Origin: Didymella arachidicola
Lineage: Eukaryota; Ascomycota; Dothideomycetes; Pleosporales; Didymellaceae
Direction: 5' to 3'
Length of the DNA stretch: 64,000 nt
Assembly (NCBI GenBank): GCA_016630955.3
Contig: CM049993.1
Span: 434,001-498,000 of the forward strand
Numbering within the stretch: the first letter of the stretch is position 1; each line of letters starts with the position of its first letter. Shown here in pieces: positions 51,701 through 64,000 of the stretch. Below the pieces are notes generated by a model. That model saw only the letters and a program-made list of their open reading frames with translations. It searched no databases and had not been told where the DNA came from. The position numbers and the translations under genes are program-made.

Positions 51701-54700
51701 GTCTTGGGAGCTGGGGAAGCCGACCGCCTGAATCCGGACAGCGACAAGCCGAGGATTAAGAAGCTATGCGGGAGCGTCCTTAATCATAATTGCTTTTCCC
51801 TCGTTATCGACACGACCTTGCAGATGTCTCAGCCAGCCAATACACCCGTTTGTCGCATCCTCAACCCCGGTGCTTGTACAGAGATCGCTCTCCGCAACCC
51901 CGCAATGCACGCGTCTCCGCGGAAGCATTCCTCAAGCAGGCTGAAGGCTTCCCAGAAGTTGCAGCCAATCGATAAAATTGTTCGGTTGGCAGGGTGCAGC
52001 GCAAGACAATTGCAGGCGACATGCTTGTTGTTGTGGAACCACCAGGCTGCCAGGCAAGGGCGGGGAAGATCGGGAATGCAGCTGGCACTATGCAGATGCG
52101 GTCTCCCGTTTCTCGCGGCACGACCGACGAGTCGCCTCCGGGCGAGCGCATGCTGATCAGTCAAGGGACATCTCTGAGATCAGAAACCAGACTTAGTTAA
52201 CAGGATACTGCGTAAGCACGCGTTAGTCCGGCTGCGACGCTTTATGATGCCGCTATTACACCTTATCTGGTCGTCATGCGCGACCTGTCAGCCAACGGCG
52301 CTTCTGACGATACAGCCGTCTCCACGCGGGGCCCGATCGGCCGCAGTAGCAGCATGCAGGCGGCTTCGGAAAAGTCACGGATAGGCAAACGAGCCTCGAC
52401 GCATAGCTGCAGACGAAACGGTCACTGCATATATTGCAAGCGAATATGGCGCTTCCCGGAGCACGACATGCTGCTAAGCTGGTCAGCACAAGCTCTTAGG
52501 TTTTGTGTTACCGCGTTGCTCCTCATATAGGAATATGCGATTAAATCGAGTGTACGTTTCTGGCTCGCCAAAGTGCCGAAAGGCAGTAGGCCATTGTTGA
52601 CCGGTGTGCATGTGTGCTGGTGCCCAAGGCTAGCAACGCGGTGCTGGAGCTAATATAGAAGCCTGAGACGACACTGGAGGCTTCATCTGCGCCTTACGTC
52701 TTCGTCAGGAGTGCTACGGAGGACGATGTGGCGTCACCGTATCTTGCGACCTTACTGATGAAGGAATGCCCTGGCTGTGAGGCGGCTGCTGATCAGCCAC
52801 CTTCATATATCGCGCCAAGACAAGGCTGAGCTGTCAGACACATCTGATCTGGCCTATGTTCTGTGTTACAAGTCCTTGATATCTTGCTTCACAAGCCGTG
52901 GCGAGAACCTCGCTCCTCGAAACATAGGTACTCAGCATCGAGTTCTTATGTATGGTGTGCGACCAGATAGAATGCAATAACACTGCTTACCACATTGAAC
53001 AGCCTGCGGCACGCGGGTTGGACCTGATCATGGTGATGGAATGCAGTGAATCGTGATAGCTTCGCGTTCCGTTCATGGCCCACAACACGCGTGACTTCGC
53101 TGTCGTGGGGAACGTGACGCAGGACGGTCCGTCAGAGATCTGTCTACCATAACAAAATTGGCGTCATTGCCACAGTCATCAGTTCTGAGCTGGTGGACAG
53201 AAATATGCGTGTCTAATAATCACGTCTTCGCGCGGTTGCCCTAATGGGATGCCGACGAGAGCGGTTTGGTGTTGTGTTTTTCGGCTGATGCACGCTGCCG
53301 TTGACGGATCCCTCGGCACCAGCCCTGAGTCAAACCATGAGGATCCCCTGGGTGGATTGTCACGGGCACTGAGTCGAATGACATTTTGCGAGTGTGCACG
53401 TTTCAGCATCATTTATGTTTGTCGGCGCATGGTCGACAACCTCCCTTCACATTACCCATGCGACTCTTTGCGGTTACCTTGCCGATGACGCGCAGACCCC
53501 TGACTCCACTTCGGTGATGTGGCGGAGGACCAGCCCACTCGCGTGGTAAAAAGGGCCCCAAGGCGCCCAGAATTTTTGTGGCATTCTAGCGGCGGTGGCC
53601 CCCCTTCTCGGTAAAGCGCCGCGGTTCAAGCCATCGCCCGATGCGGCATCGACAGATGTGTCGCTCATCACGTTCCCGGTTACGGCGAGCCAGGGTGTCA
53701 TGGTGTAGCCGCGGGCGACCATGGTTCGACTGGCCGAATACGCTCACCAAAAGCCAGGAACGCTGATGCAAGCGTGGGTAGCACAGAGTCGCGGCTGCAT
53801 GCACATGCACAGATGACGGAATTTTATGGTCGGGATGGGTGAGTGGTAACACGAGTCTCTGCCGACGGGGACCACTGCGTCACACCCTGGCGACGCACCG
53901 CCAAGGGCCCTAAAATTGACGACCGAAGCTTTACTGTGCCCGGCTGGGCTGTGTGGAGAAGATCAGCCATGGCCCATCACGTCCCGGCTCCTCGTGCACA
54001 GGCGGCAGAACCTCCTTTGTGTGCCTCCGGCGTGCCGTCTGCTCCTGCAAGGCGTAAGCACCACAACGCCGTGAGATCAAGGCAGGTAGCGCAGAACGTA
54101 ACCTCTGTAGGGTCTCTGCGACTTGTCGGTTGTCGCGATAGAGAGCGACGGGTAGCTGCACTAAGATTGGTGGCAGAGCTGAGCATCTCGTAATCTGCCG
54201 GGCACAAAGCAGGTGGCTGGGAAGGCGCCCGCAAGAGGCGCATCCACATACCGGGAAGAACGCAGCCCAGGCAGGATCAACGGTGCCTGCGCAACGGAGG
54301 AATGTTGTTGCAATCGAGATCACATATTCCGTGGCAGCGGTCGTGCTGGAATAACGTTGTGAAAGGCCCTCCAGGACCCAACACGGATAGTCGCACTGCC
54401 CAATGAATCAGCGACTAAACTTCATGCAAATCGTGCTGTCAGCCAGGAACACCGTTTCATCCAGGGTGCATGGACGGTGGGTGGGTGCAGAGCTTAAATG
54501 TGTCCTTTCTGGATGAGGCGGAAGGTTAAGGGCCAGGCTCGTCACCAGCATAACCGAGAGGTGGAGCGCCGACACGAACATGGCACGAACGGTGCCGAAT
54601 CGTCGTCTTCGTTCCGGTGACAGACCCGCGCCAAACAAGATAGAGTTGAAGGGTTGGCTCAGGGTGTCAGCGTCAAACCTCGCGGGGGCCGTTTCAGAGC

Positions 54701-55417
54701 ACTGGTGGCCAGTCAGCAGTCCATATCGAGGTTGAAGGAAGTTTCGTAAAGGGACAGTCTCCGACGCTTCCCGCAGACGCGGTCCCCAGGCGCGCAGCGG
54801 GATGGTGGCGTCGTTCTGGCGGACAGGTGCAATTTGCGCACATGTACCCGGTAGTGGCTTTTCCACCACACAACAGGGATCCACCCGCATCTGCACCCAT
54901 GCTTTAGTGGAGTGCCTACGCTGGGTACATTCGACTTGGCGAAATGGAACAGAAACCCTAACCCACGGCAGGCCTATGGACGTTTTGCCAGTCCGCTCTT
55001 CTTGCCCTCCTCCGGTTTCCAGCTTCCTCACACTGACTTGGCCATAGTGAGCACACGGCGTGTCCACCCATCTGAACGCCGCTCCCTTCTCTATCACCAG
55101 TGCATCGCTCCTTCCTTTCGCGTGCGTTTGCGTTGCTCGCTTCTGCCATATCTGATTGGCCTGTCCCCTCCGCACCTTCCTGTCGTTCTCCGCGACTGCC
55201 TCGTCGAGACGCGACTCGTTCGCCCACGCGATCCTCGAGAAGAAGCAACCACGGTACGCATCACTGCATCTCCACACTCGACCCAACGATAGTTGCTGAC
55301 GTATATACCTAAGTAGCCTCCTCACCTCTGCCTGGCGCATTGCCAGCTCATCCTCGCTGCCGCATTGCGCATTGATATAGCCCTCCCTGCCGGCGCTGTC
55401 CCTCAATTCTTATCCTA
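48729..55417. other. 6.7-kb interval without recognisable genes
   Basis: I read all frames and find nothing I can defend. Open frames such as 50772-51050 minus (contains PQLVGFGDGWFSSGY, faintly like an SGNH-hydrolase start), 51686-52156 plus and 54408-55406 minus (332 codons, Arg-rich) have no splice-supported continuation and no family match. The last kilobase is pyrimidine-rich on the plus strand and is probably promoter and leader of ssnF. Confidence 0.45.
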
Positions 55418-58172
55418 ATGGCGAGCCACCAGCAGCCCTCGCCCACTGCGGGCATCCCGCCGCACCATGCCGGGCCGCATCCAGCGCATGCGCAAGTGAA
55501 CGGCCACCCACTGCACGTTAACCAGCCGAAGACCCCGTCGCAGTACCTGGGCCAATTGACCGAGGCTGTCTGGACGCAGATGGGTACGTGTGCGCGCCGT
55601 GCAATAGTCAATCCTCGCTGACATCTCGAAGGCTCTCTATCAGAACAAATGCAAGACTTCGACAGCGCGATGGAGTGCTACCAGCTTGCGCTCAAGTACA
55701 ACCAGTGGTCTGTGCCAGCCATGCAAGGTATCGCGTGCATCTTGCGTACCAAGGATGCGTTCCCGCAAGCTGTAGAGTATTTGCGCACTATCCTCAAGGT
55801 CGACAACAACAATGGCGACGTCTGGGGTAGTCTTGGACACTGCTACCTCATGATGGACGACCTGCAGCAGGCCTATTCTGCTTATCAACAGGCGCTTTAC
55901 CACCTGTCTGACCCAAAGGTCTGTTACACGTAACTGCAAGTCACTCCCAGCTTATTGACATTTGCGCAGGAGCCTAAGCTGTGGTACGGCATAGGTATCT
56001 TGTACGATCGCTATGGCTCTCTAGAGCACGCCGAAGAGGCTTTCTCGCAGGTTATGCGGATGGAGCCCAACTTCGAGAAGGCAAATGAGATCTACTTCCG
56101 TCTCGGCATAATTTACAAGCAGCAGCAGAAATTCAACCAGAGTTTGGATGTAAGTATAGGCGGAATTCTTGGTACGAGCTGTTCTGACATGGACCTAGTG
56201 CTTCAAGTACATCGTCACCAACCCTCCTCGCCCTCTTACCGAAGAGGATATCTGGTTCCAGATCGGTCATGTCTACGAGCAGCAGAAGGAGTTCGAGGCC
56301 GCCAAGGGCGCGTACCGTCGCGTGCTTGAGCGTGACCCTAACCACGCAAAGGTCCTTCAACAGCTGGGTTGGCTGCACCATCAGCAAAGCACCAATTATG
56401 CCAGTCAAGAGCAGGCAATCGAGTACCTAGAGAAGTCCGTGGCTTCGGACCAAACTGATGCACAGAGCTGGTACCTCCTCGGTCGCTGCTACATGTCTCA
56501 GCAGAAGTACCCCAAAGCATATGAGGCTTACCAGCAAGCTGTCTACCGCGATGGACGTAACCCGACTTTCTGGTGCAGCATTGGTGTGCTCTACTACCAG
56601 ATCAACCAATACCGCGATGCGCTTGATGCTTACTCGCGTGCTATCCGGCTCAACCCCAACATTTCTGAGGTGTGGTATGATCTCGGCACTCTCTACGAAT
56701 CTTGCAACAATCAGACCGCCGATGCACTCGATGCTTACCAGCGTGCTGCCGACTTGGATCCTTCTAATGTCCACATCAAGGCCCGTCTCCAGCTTCTTCA
56801 GAACGGCCAGGGTTCGGCCGGCGCTCCCAATCAGGGCAACGCTCCCGTTCCGCAAGACGTTCACCCTCAAGCTTACCAGCCTGCATCTGTTCATGGACCT
56901 GCGGCTCCGCAGTGGGGGTCTCAGCCTGCGCAGCCGCCTCAAGGCCCTGCTCCACCAGCTCTTGGCACTGCTGGCTGGGATCGTCCGCTGGCTCAGATTC
57001 GGGACCCGGGCCTGCCACCCCAGTCTCTCAACCCATACGAGCAGCGTGAGGGCATCCGCCCACCGACACAGCATGCTGCGCAGCGTCCAGTGAGCCCACG
57101 TCAGGAACCTCCTAGGTCCTATGGAGAGCCACCTCGACCTCCCACAAACGGTCCTGGACCATCTGGCCCAGCCGGTCCACCTCCTCCGGGTCCAGGATCC
57201 ATTCGCCGTGGCATGTCACCCTCGCCAAAGACTCACCACGTGGCTCCTAGTCCCTATCACCCTCAACCGCCGCAGCTTACACCTCAGCCGGCGCAGGCGC
57301 AGCAGCCACCACCTCCCCCTCACCAGGCGCAGCAGGCGCAGCAACCCCAGCAGCCGAACCGTATCTCGAACCCCAACTATGGTCCGCATGCGGGCTCGGG
57401 TAGCGTTCCACCACCTCCACCTCCGCCCCCTGCTGGTTTGGCTGGTCCACCTGGTCAGACGACCCCGGGTCCTCTTCCACCTTATGGTGGACGTCCAGGT
57501 AGTCCGCCCCCGGAGGTGCGACCTATCGTCGAAAACCGTGCCGGTTCACCCCGCAATGGGTACCAGGGTCCCTACCAAACCCAGCATCATGCTGATCCCT
57601 CCGCTAGCGGTGGCATTGCAAGTGGTGCGCCTGCACCAGCAGCTGCTCTTGCGGCAGCAGAGGCAGCAGCACGGGATCGGGAGGATCGCCCGCCCACTGC
57701 ACCGCCGAAGCGTCACAGGGAGTGGGAGGAGAGTCCGAAGCTGCAGAGCAACGATGAGAAGCGCCAGAAGCTCGAGGAGCCTCACAGCCGCCGTCCTTCG
57801 CCTCCGCACCACGTGTCGTCGCCACAGGTTCCACGCCAGAGTCCTCAAGCTGCTCCTGACGCCCGACGCTTCAACGATGGCTACCACCCCTCGGAGGCTG
57901 CTCACCATCCGCCCTCGCTGGCACCCATTGGTGCCCCTCAAGCGCAGACACCTTTGCCCCGCATGTCGGAGACACCAGCGCCTGCGAAGGAGACGACTCG
58001 TCCCGAACACCATGAACCAGCCGCCCGCCATGTCGATGTTGACGAGAACTACGACGATGAGGGTGATGAGCCGAAGGCGAACGGCACTAAGTCTGAGCGC
58101 AACAGTCCTCGCACTGCACCAACCAATGGGGTGCCACCTTCGGTCACTCCTGTCCCTGAGCAGAAGCCTTAG
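55418..58172 (+). CDS. ssnF: Ssn6/Cyc8 general transcriptional corepressor (TPR protein)
   Basis: Four exons, 55418-55583, 55632-55918, 55970-56149 and 56199-58172, encode 868 residues; the introns are 48, 51 and 49 nt. A short Pro/His-rich N-terminus is followed by about ten tetratricopeptide repeats between residues 50 and 400, such as AMECYQLALKYNQWSVPAMQ, VWGSLGHCYLMMDDLQQAY, WYLLGRCYMSQQKYPKAYEA and ISEVWYDLGTLYESC. The rest is a long Pro/Gln/Ala-rich, low-complexity tail with an acidic patch (DVDENYDDEGDEPKANG). Ssn6 joins Tup1/RcoA in the corepressor recruited by DNA-binding repressors such as CreA and Mig1 types. The start ATG follows a pyrimidine-rich leader. A parallel +1 frame through the tail is open by codon bias only. 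Confidence 0.95.
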
Positions 58173-58680
58173 GAGGTGTCTTCCATCGAAATCTGCGTCT
58201 AACCTCCTTAACTTGGATTCGCAAGGGGTCCGTCCCCAAGACCACGGCCTTCCCATCTGCATCTTTCGACACATGAGCCGTCAATATTCAAGCTGGGCCT
58301 TATTGGTTCAGAATTACGCACGAAATTCTCGTCATTCCTTTGACTTTTCAGTTTCAATCTTCAGCTCGGTTTAGGGCGATGTAGATGGTGTTCAGGTGGA
58401 GATACCCTCATCTGGCTGCATGCTTGTATGATCACCAAAAGCGCTGTGGCAGCTATGGTTCTGTATTTATTGTTCCTCTTACTTAGTGTTCAGATTGATC
58501 TACGTGAAACCATACACCATTGACCTGTGGGTGCGCACATTCCTGTTAATATTGTGAGCTTATTGGTGACAGCTGTTGGTGGGAGCTATTGGTGGAAGCT
58601 ATTGGTGGGGCAGGCAGCTCTCACAAGTTCCGCCGCGCAGCTGCACCTCAGCTTGTTGCGTCATCGGTCGTCGCGAAACC
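58173..58680. other. Intergenic interval
   Basis: 508 bp holding the ssnF 3' UTR and the next promoter. Two or three short tandem copies of a GGTG-rich word (GCTATTGGTG-like) occur at about 58,560-58,610. Confidence 0.5.
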
Positions 58681-59479
58681 ATGCTTCTGCTTGCTCGACG
58701 TGTCGCACGCGCTTCTCCTCTACTTACGTCTTTTGAGTACGCCTCCAAATATTATAATAAAACAGCCACACGCGCCGCCAGCCTCACACGTTCCTCTACC
58801 GCCACCAGCCGCACACAAACCACTATTGCTGCCCAGCTCGCGACCATACCGTCCTCCACTGCACGCACAAACAAACCCACATATCTATACTCAGATACCT
58901 CGACTCGTAAAATGTCTTCAGACGCAGACTACGCTGTATTCCTTGACAAAGCCAACCAAGACGTTGCGCCCGTCGAACAGCAGGATTCGGGCAAGAAGGG
59001 CTATGGCACAAAGAGCGTGAACACCGAGGTGCCCAAGGCGCTCGAAAGCGTCGAGGAATACTATGTCAGCGATGCGGATGAGCCGTTTGAGCCTGTTGCG
59101 CTGGGGTTCAGTGGAGAAAGTGTGGCTGCTGGTAAGTTGGGAAGTTGTTCTGTGGCATGCCTGCTCGGCATCTGCTCGCAGAGGCTTGAAATGCAGGCAT
59201 GACTCCGTGGTGCTTGTGCTGCTGTTGTAATGGTGCACTGATGTGTCTTTAGGTGATCTGAAGAAGCTCCTGGGCCAAGATAAGGTTGAAGAGGTCAACG
59301 AGAAGGATTTCGAGACGCAGTATGAGAATGTGTTTAACGCGGTCAAGAAGGCGGGTAATGGGGAGGTCAAGGTGTTTCGAGTTGATCTGGAGAGTACAAG
59401 GGCAGAATACTATGTGGTTTCGATCGATAAGAAGGGTGGAAAGCTCGTGGGATTAAAGGCACTGAGTGTTGAGTCGTGA
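58681..59479 (+). CDS. Conserved fungal protein of unknown function with a mitochondrial-type presequence
   Basis: Exons 58681-59131 and 59253-59479, with a 121-nt intron (GTAAGT...TAG), encode 225 residues. The first 77 residues (starting MLLLARRVARASPLL) are rich in Arg, Ser and Thr and almost free of acidic residues until MSSDADYAVFLDKANQDV, like a mitochondrial targeting sequence. The body is an acidic alpha/beta domain with DEPFEPVALGF, VFRVDLESTRAEYYVVSIDKK and GGKLVGLKALSVES, a pattern I associate with uncharacterised ascomycete proteins. A second possible start at 58912 (AAAATGTC) would give a 148-residue cytosolic form, so dual targeting by alternative starts is possible. No function is claimed. 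Confidence 0.8.
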
Positions 59480-61570
59480 GGGGTTCTGGAGAACAACGCA
59501 TTATGCAACGATTTCATGACTCTCACAATAACTATATTATAATATTGGTCTCTCATTTCTCACGACTGCTTTTAGGATTAATAAGCGCACCATGGACTCA
59601 CCACCAGTCCTGAAGTGCGGAATCGTCTGGCTAGTAGGGCCGAGGTTACATATTCTTGCTGTTGCACAAGCGTTCGTGGTACCTCTGCGTGAGCGGGCAA
59701 GCTTTGTTCAGGATCTGCCGGACGTTTGCGAAACAGCACCGCCGCGAACGGGCTCAGACGCAACGCTTTTTTGATCCACTGCTGACAGTTTTGCCCATGG
59801 CACGCAGTGGACCGCTCTCGTATCACTGCTCAAGAGCCTCGTTCAACTCGACGTCATTTTCGAGTGCTCAGGTACGCCCCACTCAAATTCATTCTCAAAC
59901 ATGTCCATCCAAATTTCCCTCAGTTGCAATGCGCGCACCAAAAGCTGGTACAAAGCGCTGATTTGCTGATAGCAACGTCCTGAAGCAGCCAATCAACCAC
60001 TAGCCGCGGCTGGTCACTCTTCCAGAATGGCGTATTCAAAACCTCCTCTTCCCGCAGCCGTTCCCGCGTCATGCAGCTGGGGCTGTTAGCGAACTTTCGA
60101 CACCCCCTTTTACTGGCAAACCCGAAAGTCTTGACCTACCGCATGTGACATTATTGATGCATGGCGCTGTATTGTTAAGACGGGCTATATTGCAGCCTCG
60201 ACCACAGGATTCCGCTTCGCAATCTTACGAGATCCTTGAAGGATCAGTAGAGTGCTTGGTAGGGCGATCCCCGGTTATCCGCTCCCGCAGCGGCGATACA
60301 GATGTCGAACGTGAACATGAGATTAGGATCGCACTGAAGTCGCTGCATCCTGACTAAGAGCGTGGCAGTGCTGTGCATGCTTGAAGACACGGAAGTGACG
60401 CGCTGGGACATTATATGTGGTGCGACGCGTCACCTTTGAAAGTGAAGATCGTAAAGGCAGACAGCCCACACGTACTCTTTCCTTAGCAATGCCGGCACAC
60501 AGCTCACGAGGATGTTGTCTGCGGCCTTGTGCGACAGGTTCGCGGGCAAACTCTGGCAAAAGAGCAGCGGATTGCTGATGTTTCAGCAGAAACAAGGACC
60601 GCAGGCCCGTGACGACTCGACGAGAACAGGGAGGAAAGGGGCAGGGGAGGCTGGCGGTGGAGAGTGCATGACAGCAATATTTGCCATGCTGGGCATAATG
60701 TTTGACTCTGATCAGTCGATTGGCGGCTGTGGCAGGTGTCGCACAGGGGAGTGCTATCGACCGTTGAAACATAGTTGAATTGGTCGATGTGGTTGAGCTT
60801 CTAGGCCGAGTAAATTTAGCCCGGGCGTGGATAGTGGGCGCGCAAGCGGCTGTGAAAAGATTCGCCTCCATGCAAGCGCCTTGTCGTGCTGCTTGGGGCT
60901 GTCAAGGGTGATTGGCCACTCCTTGATCGGCTCCTTGTTCGAGCTGCGAGATCTTCGTCCTTGAGCGGTAGGCCGTGCTTGCCACTTGGTGATTCTTGAT
61001 TGTCTGCGTGCCTACCTCACCGTTACTCGTACTCTATACTGGCCTCTTGCACACTGTTTGACCGTGTATCCTCCGGAGCCACTCACCGCAATACACACCG
61101 TCGCCGCCGCTCTGTGCCCACTGCAGCCTCGTCTACGCCCGCTGCTGCCATAGTGCGTGCCAAGTCGTTCCTGACGAGGTACCTGGCTTAACCTGCAAAC
61201 CCTGGACGCCCACCCGGTTCAGGAGCAAGACACCGTCCCCCGTGCGCCTGCAATCCAGCTCCTCGCGGCGCTCCTTCTTTCACCTTTCCACCTGCAGCAT
61301 TACCGAGCAGCGTGCCCTCTGCCCTCTTGTAGACCGCGCACCACGAGCTTCAATTACGCATATTGGTGTTGCTGTTGTCCTGACACCCGCCTGCAGGGCG
61401 CTACGCACGTCGTCCCCTTGTCATTCCAGTTGCATGCCGCGCACGTAACCTGTAGCCGATCACAACACTCGCTCTCATCGCCGCCATCGCCGCAGCTCGC
61501 CCTCTCTTGGATCCCTATAGCAACATAGGACACGATCGTTGAGCACCTTCACCGCATACGCTCTTTGACC
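59480..61570. other. Intergenic interval
   Basis: 2.1 kb. No supported gene. The last 500 bp before 61571 are strongly pyrimidine-rich on the plus strand, as fungal promoters and leaders often are, and likely contain the transcription start of the Kre6-like gene. Confidence 0.5.
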
Positions 61571-63685
61571 ATGTCGGCGCCGCTATCCCCCCGAGGGGAG
61601 AACCCGCCGCATCTGCGACTCAACTCCGGCTCGCATGACATAACAACAGACGACAACTCGCCGCAAGTACGACCGAGCACGGGACGAACAACCTCGGCGC
61701 GGTCTCTTACTACATCTTCTCGTCCTGGCACCGCGCCAAGCGCTGGCCTCCCCAACATCTATTCCAATGTCGGTCTCGCAGAGTCTGGGGACCTTTTGCT
61801 GCCCCCGAAGAAGTCCAAGATGAAGGCTTTCAGAGACGAATCGCCGCTGCGCTCGCCCTCTGTCATGTCCTCGCGGCGCACAAGTTGGGAGTCTGAGTTC
61901 TCGTCAAGAGGGCCGTTCGCCTCGCCCTTTGACGACTCGAGGGCGCCATCGAGAGCAGGCAGCGAAGAAGACCTCAACACGCAGACAGTGTCTGAGAAGT
62001 TCAACATCCACCCTTCTGCTGGGCTGCTGTTATTTCCGGAGGATGTCGAGGCCGACGACGCACTGCACAACCCAGAGCCTGGCGAGAAGGACAAGCGCGA
62101 TTGCAACATCTGGACGAGAAGAGGAATGGTCAACCTGGGTGGCCTTGGAATTATGATGCTTGGACTGCTTTTCTTGTTCATCGGCTACCCTATCCTGTAT
62201 GCTCAGCAGCCTGTCCGTTTGCTTTGCCTACAATTGCTAATGACTATGCAGCACTTTCGTCGACAAGTTGACAGAGAAGGAGGTCGGACCCTGCACGAAC
62301 AACCCGCTCTGCATCAAGGGCAAGACGAGTGAACCGCTCCTGACCAACCTGCGAAAGGGCTTGATCGATCCGGACACGCCGCAATCTGCGATGACTCGCA
62401 AATCCTACGATGGCTCCACGCAGAAGCTGGTGTTCTCTGACGAATTCAACACCGATGGACGTACTTTCTATGACGGTGATGATCCATACTTCCAAGCTGT
62501 AGACATCTGGTACGGTGCCACACAGGATTTGGAGGTAAGCAGCTGAGTTAGCAGTTGTTGTACATGCGCTGACATCCAACAGTGGTATGACCCCGATGCG
62601 GTTCGTACGGAGAACGGTACCCTGAACTTGAGATTCGATCTATTCAAGAACCACGGTCTCAACTACCGATCCGGCATGGTCCAGTCTTGGAACAAGTTAT
62701 GCTACAAAGGAGGACATTTGGAAGCCAGTATTTCACTTCCTGGAAAAGGTGATGTCAGCGGTTTCTGGCCTGGTTTCTGGACAATGGGCAACCTCGCCCG
62801 TCCTGGATACCTTGGATCGACTGAAGGCCTATGGCCGTACAGTTACCACGACCATTGCGACGTTGGCATCACTCCAAACCAGAGTTCCTACGATGGTCTT
62901 AGCTATCTTCCTGGTATGAGGCTCCCGGCTTGCGCTTGCCCAGGCGAAGACCATCCTTCACCGCAGAGGTCTCGCAGCGCACCCGAAATCGATGCTCTCG
63001 AAGGCTCAGTCCACTTCTTGGGACCTGGGGAGACAAACGCCGTGGGTGTGGTGTCTCAATCCTTCCAGGCTGCACCCTTCGACACGTGGTATATGCCTGA
63101 CTATGGTACGTTCTTGTGCGCCTATCTTTCAATCTCTTCTAACGTGCGACAGAGCAATTGGAGATCTACGACAACTCGATCACCATGATGAACGCCTACA
63201 AGGGTGGACCTTACCAACAGGCCGTCTCCGGTCTAACGAATTTGAACACCGACTGGTACGACGGCAAGCAGTACCAGAAGTACGCATTCGAATACAAGAC
63301 AGGAGGTGACGGCTTCATCACCTGGTACGTAGGTGATGATAAGACCTGGACCATGAAGGCCGCGGCTATTCGTCCTACCGGCAACATCGGTGCTCGAACC
63401 ATACCAGAGGAGCCCATGGCTATCATTGCCAACTTCGGCATGTCCAACAGTTTTGCAGCCATCGATTTCAATCAGATTGCGGACATGTTGCCTGCAACGA
63501 TGCGCATTGACTATATTCGCATCTACCAAGAGGAGGGTAGTGAGAGCATTACCTGCGATCCCGAAGGTTACGAGACCACATCGTACATCAAGAACCACCC
63601 CAAAGCCTATATGAACCCCAACTATACAGACTGGAAATCGACCGGTTATGACTGGCCGAAGAACACGTATATGCACGGCTGCTAA
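61571..63685 (+). CDS. kre6: Kre6/Skn1 family beta-1,6-glucan synthesis protein (GH16-like)
   Basis: Four exons, 61571-62196, 62252-62534, 62583-63105 and 63153-63685, encode 654 residues, a normal size. A Ser/Pro/Arg-rich cytosolic region of about 185 residues precedes one membrane segment (NLGGLGIMMLGLLFLFIGYP), making a type II Golgi/secretory membrane protein. The luminal SKN1 domain (PF03935) has KLVFSDEFNTDGRTFYDGDD, GFWPGFWTMGNLARPGY, the GH16 catalytic pattern EIDALE at about 438-443, and EPMAIIANFGMS. The first intron was placed at GTATGC after PIL so that the frame continues as TFVDKLTEKEVGPC. Introns are 55, 48 and 47 nt. Needed for beta-1,6-glucan in the cell wall. Confidence 0.93.
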
Positions 63686-64000
63686 TCGCTCGAGCGCTTT
63701 TTCTTCTTTACGGCGCCGAAGACTACTGGATAGTTTCCCGGTGCAATTCTCATGTCGGCGGCAAATTTGCTTACGACGCATGACAATACCCATTTCGACC
63801 GCCGCAAAAGCACTTAATCATAGACGTTTCTTTCTGGACTGCTTATAGCGACGTGATATGCCCGATCGAACCCAAATTTTCAGCTTGAGCATCAGCATCT
63901 TGGCATTTCGTAGCCTCGGCTCGTAGACTTCATCGCATATACGGCGCCTTTGTATATCATGGCTGTTCTCTTCTTCATCGCATTTGCATCACTGTATAAA
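63686..64000. other. Downstream region of the Kre6-like gene
   Basis: 315 bp to the window end. It probably contains the 3' UTR; no other gene is seen. Confidence 0.5.

Noticed and set aside
54408..55406. 332-codon open frame on the minus strand
   Set aside because: Arg/Ser-rich with no domain pattern, it runs back over the promoter and leader of ssnF, and the GC-rich DNA explains the lack of stops.
57121..58374. 417-codon frame in the +1 phase of the ssnF tail
   Set aside because: It follows from the Pro/Gln/Ala codon bias of the corepressor tail; the real frame is the TPR one.

Overview
This 64 kb window comes from a filamentous ascomycete, most likely a Dothideomycete close to the Pleosporales. 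The assignment rests on short GT-AG introns (about 45-120 nt) with CTAAC/CTAAT branch sites, ascomycete-specific proteins (AreA, Hsk3, a HET-domain protein, Kre6/Skn1, SsnF) and Fot1/pogo, Tad-type LINE and Ty3/Gypsy transposons. The class is inferred; no species is claimed.

Layout. (1) 1-20155 is a transposon island. It holds the 5' half of a minus-strand Ty3/Gypsy element with gag and pol in a -1 frameshift arrangement, two complete Fot1/pogo DNA transposons 29 bp apart, and two nearly full-length LINEs in the same orientation. LINE copy 1 has both ORFs open. Copy 2 carries one nonsense codon in each ORF. Target-site duplications can be read for all four complete elements. (2) 20156-25770 is the island edge: a secreted GlcG/DUF336-type protein whose TATA box lies inside the LINE target duplication, a HET-domain pseudogene with two in-frame stops, and two tandem IFI6/IFI27-like genes. 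(3) 26069-39530 is ordinary gene space: a complex I subunit (NDUFA2/B8) divergent from a mitochondrial pyruvate carrier (MPC2), a small CC-rich protein, a GNAT acetyltransferase, a Dal5-type MFS transporter, a cytochrome P450, a small membrane/coiled-coil protein, and the DASH subunit Hsk3. (4) 44269-47033 is areA, the global nitrogen GATA activator, behind a 4.7 kb upstream interval without recognisable genes. (5) 47945-48728 is a decayed DJ-1/PfpI gene, followed by 6.7 kb with no gene I can recognise. (6) 55418-63685 carries the Ssn6/Cyc8 corepressor (ssnF), a conserved fungal protein of unknown function with a presequence-like N-terminus, and a Kre6/Skn1 beta-1,6-glucan synthesis protein.

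Gene structures were built by hand from splice signals and protein-family expectations; exon coordinates are in each entry. There is no obvious biosynthetic cluster: the P450 and MFS transporter are neighbours but no backbone enzyme is present. areA and ssnF are both global transcription regulators, but they are about 8 kb apart and I see no sign that they are linked functionally by position. The most informative observations are at the transposon/host junction, at noncanonical or in-frame introns, and in the small lineage-restricted proteins.
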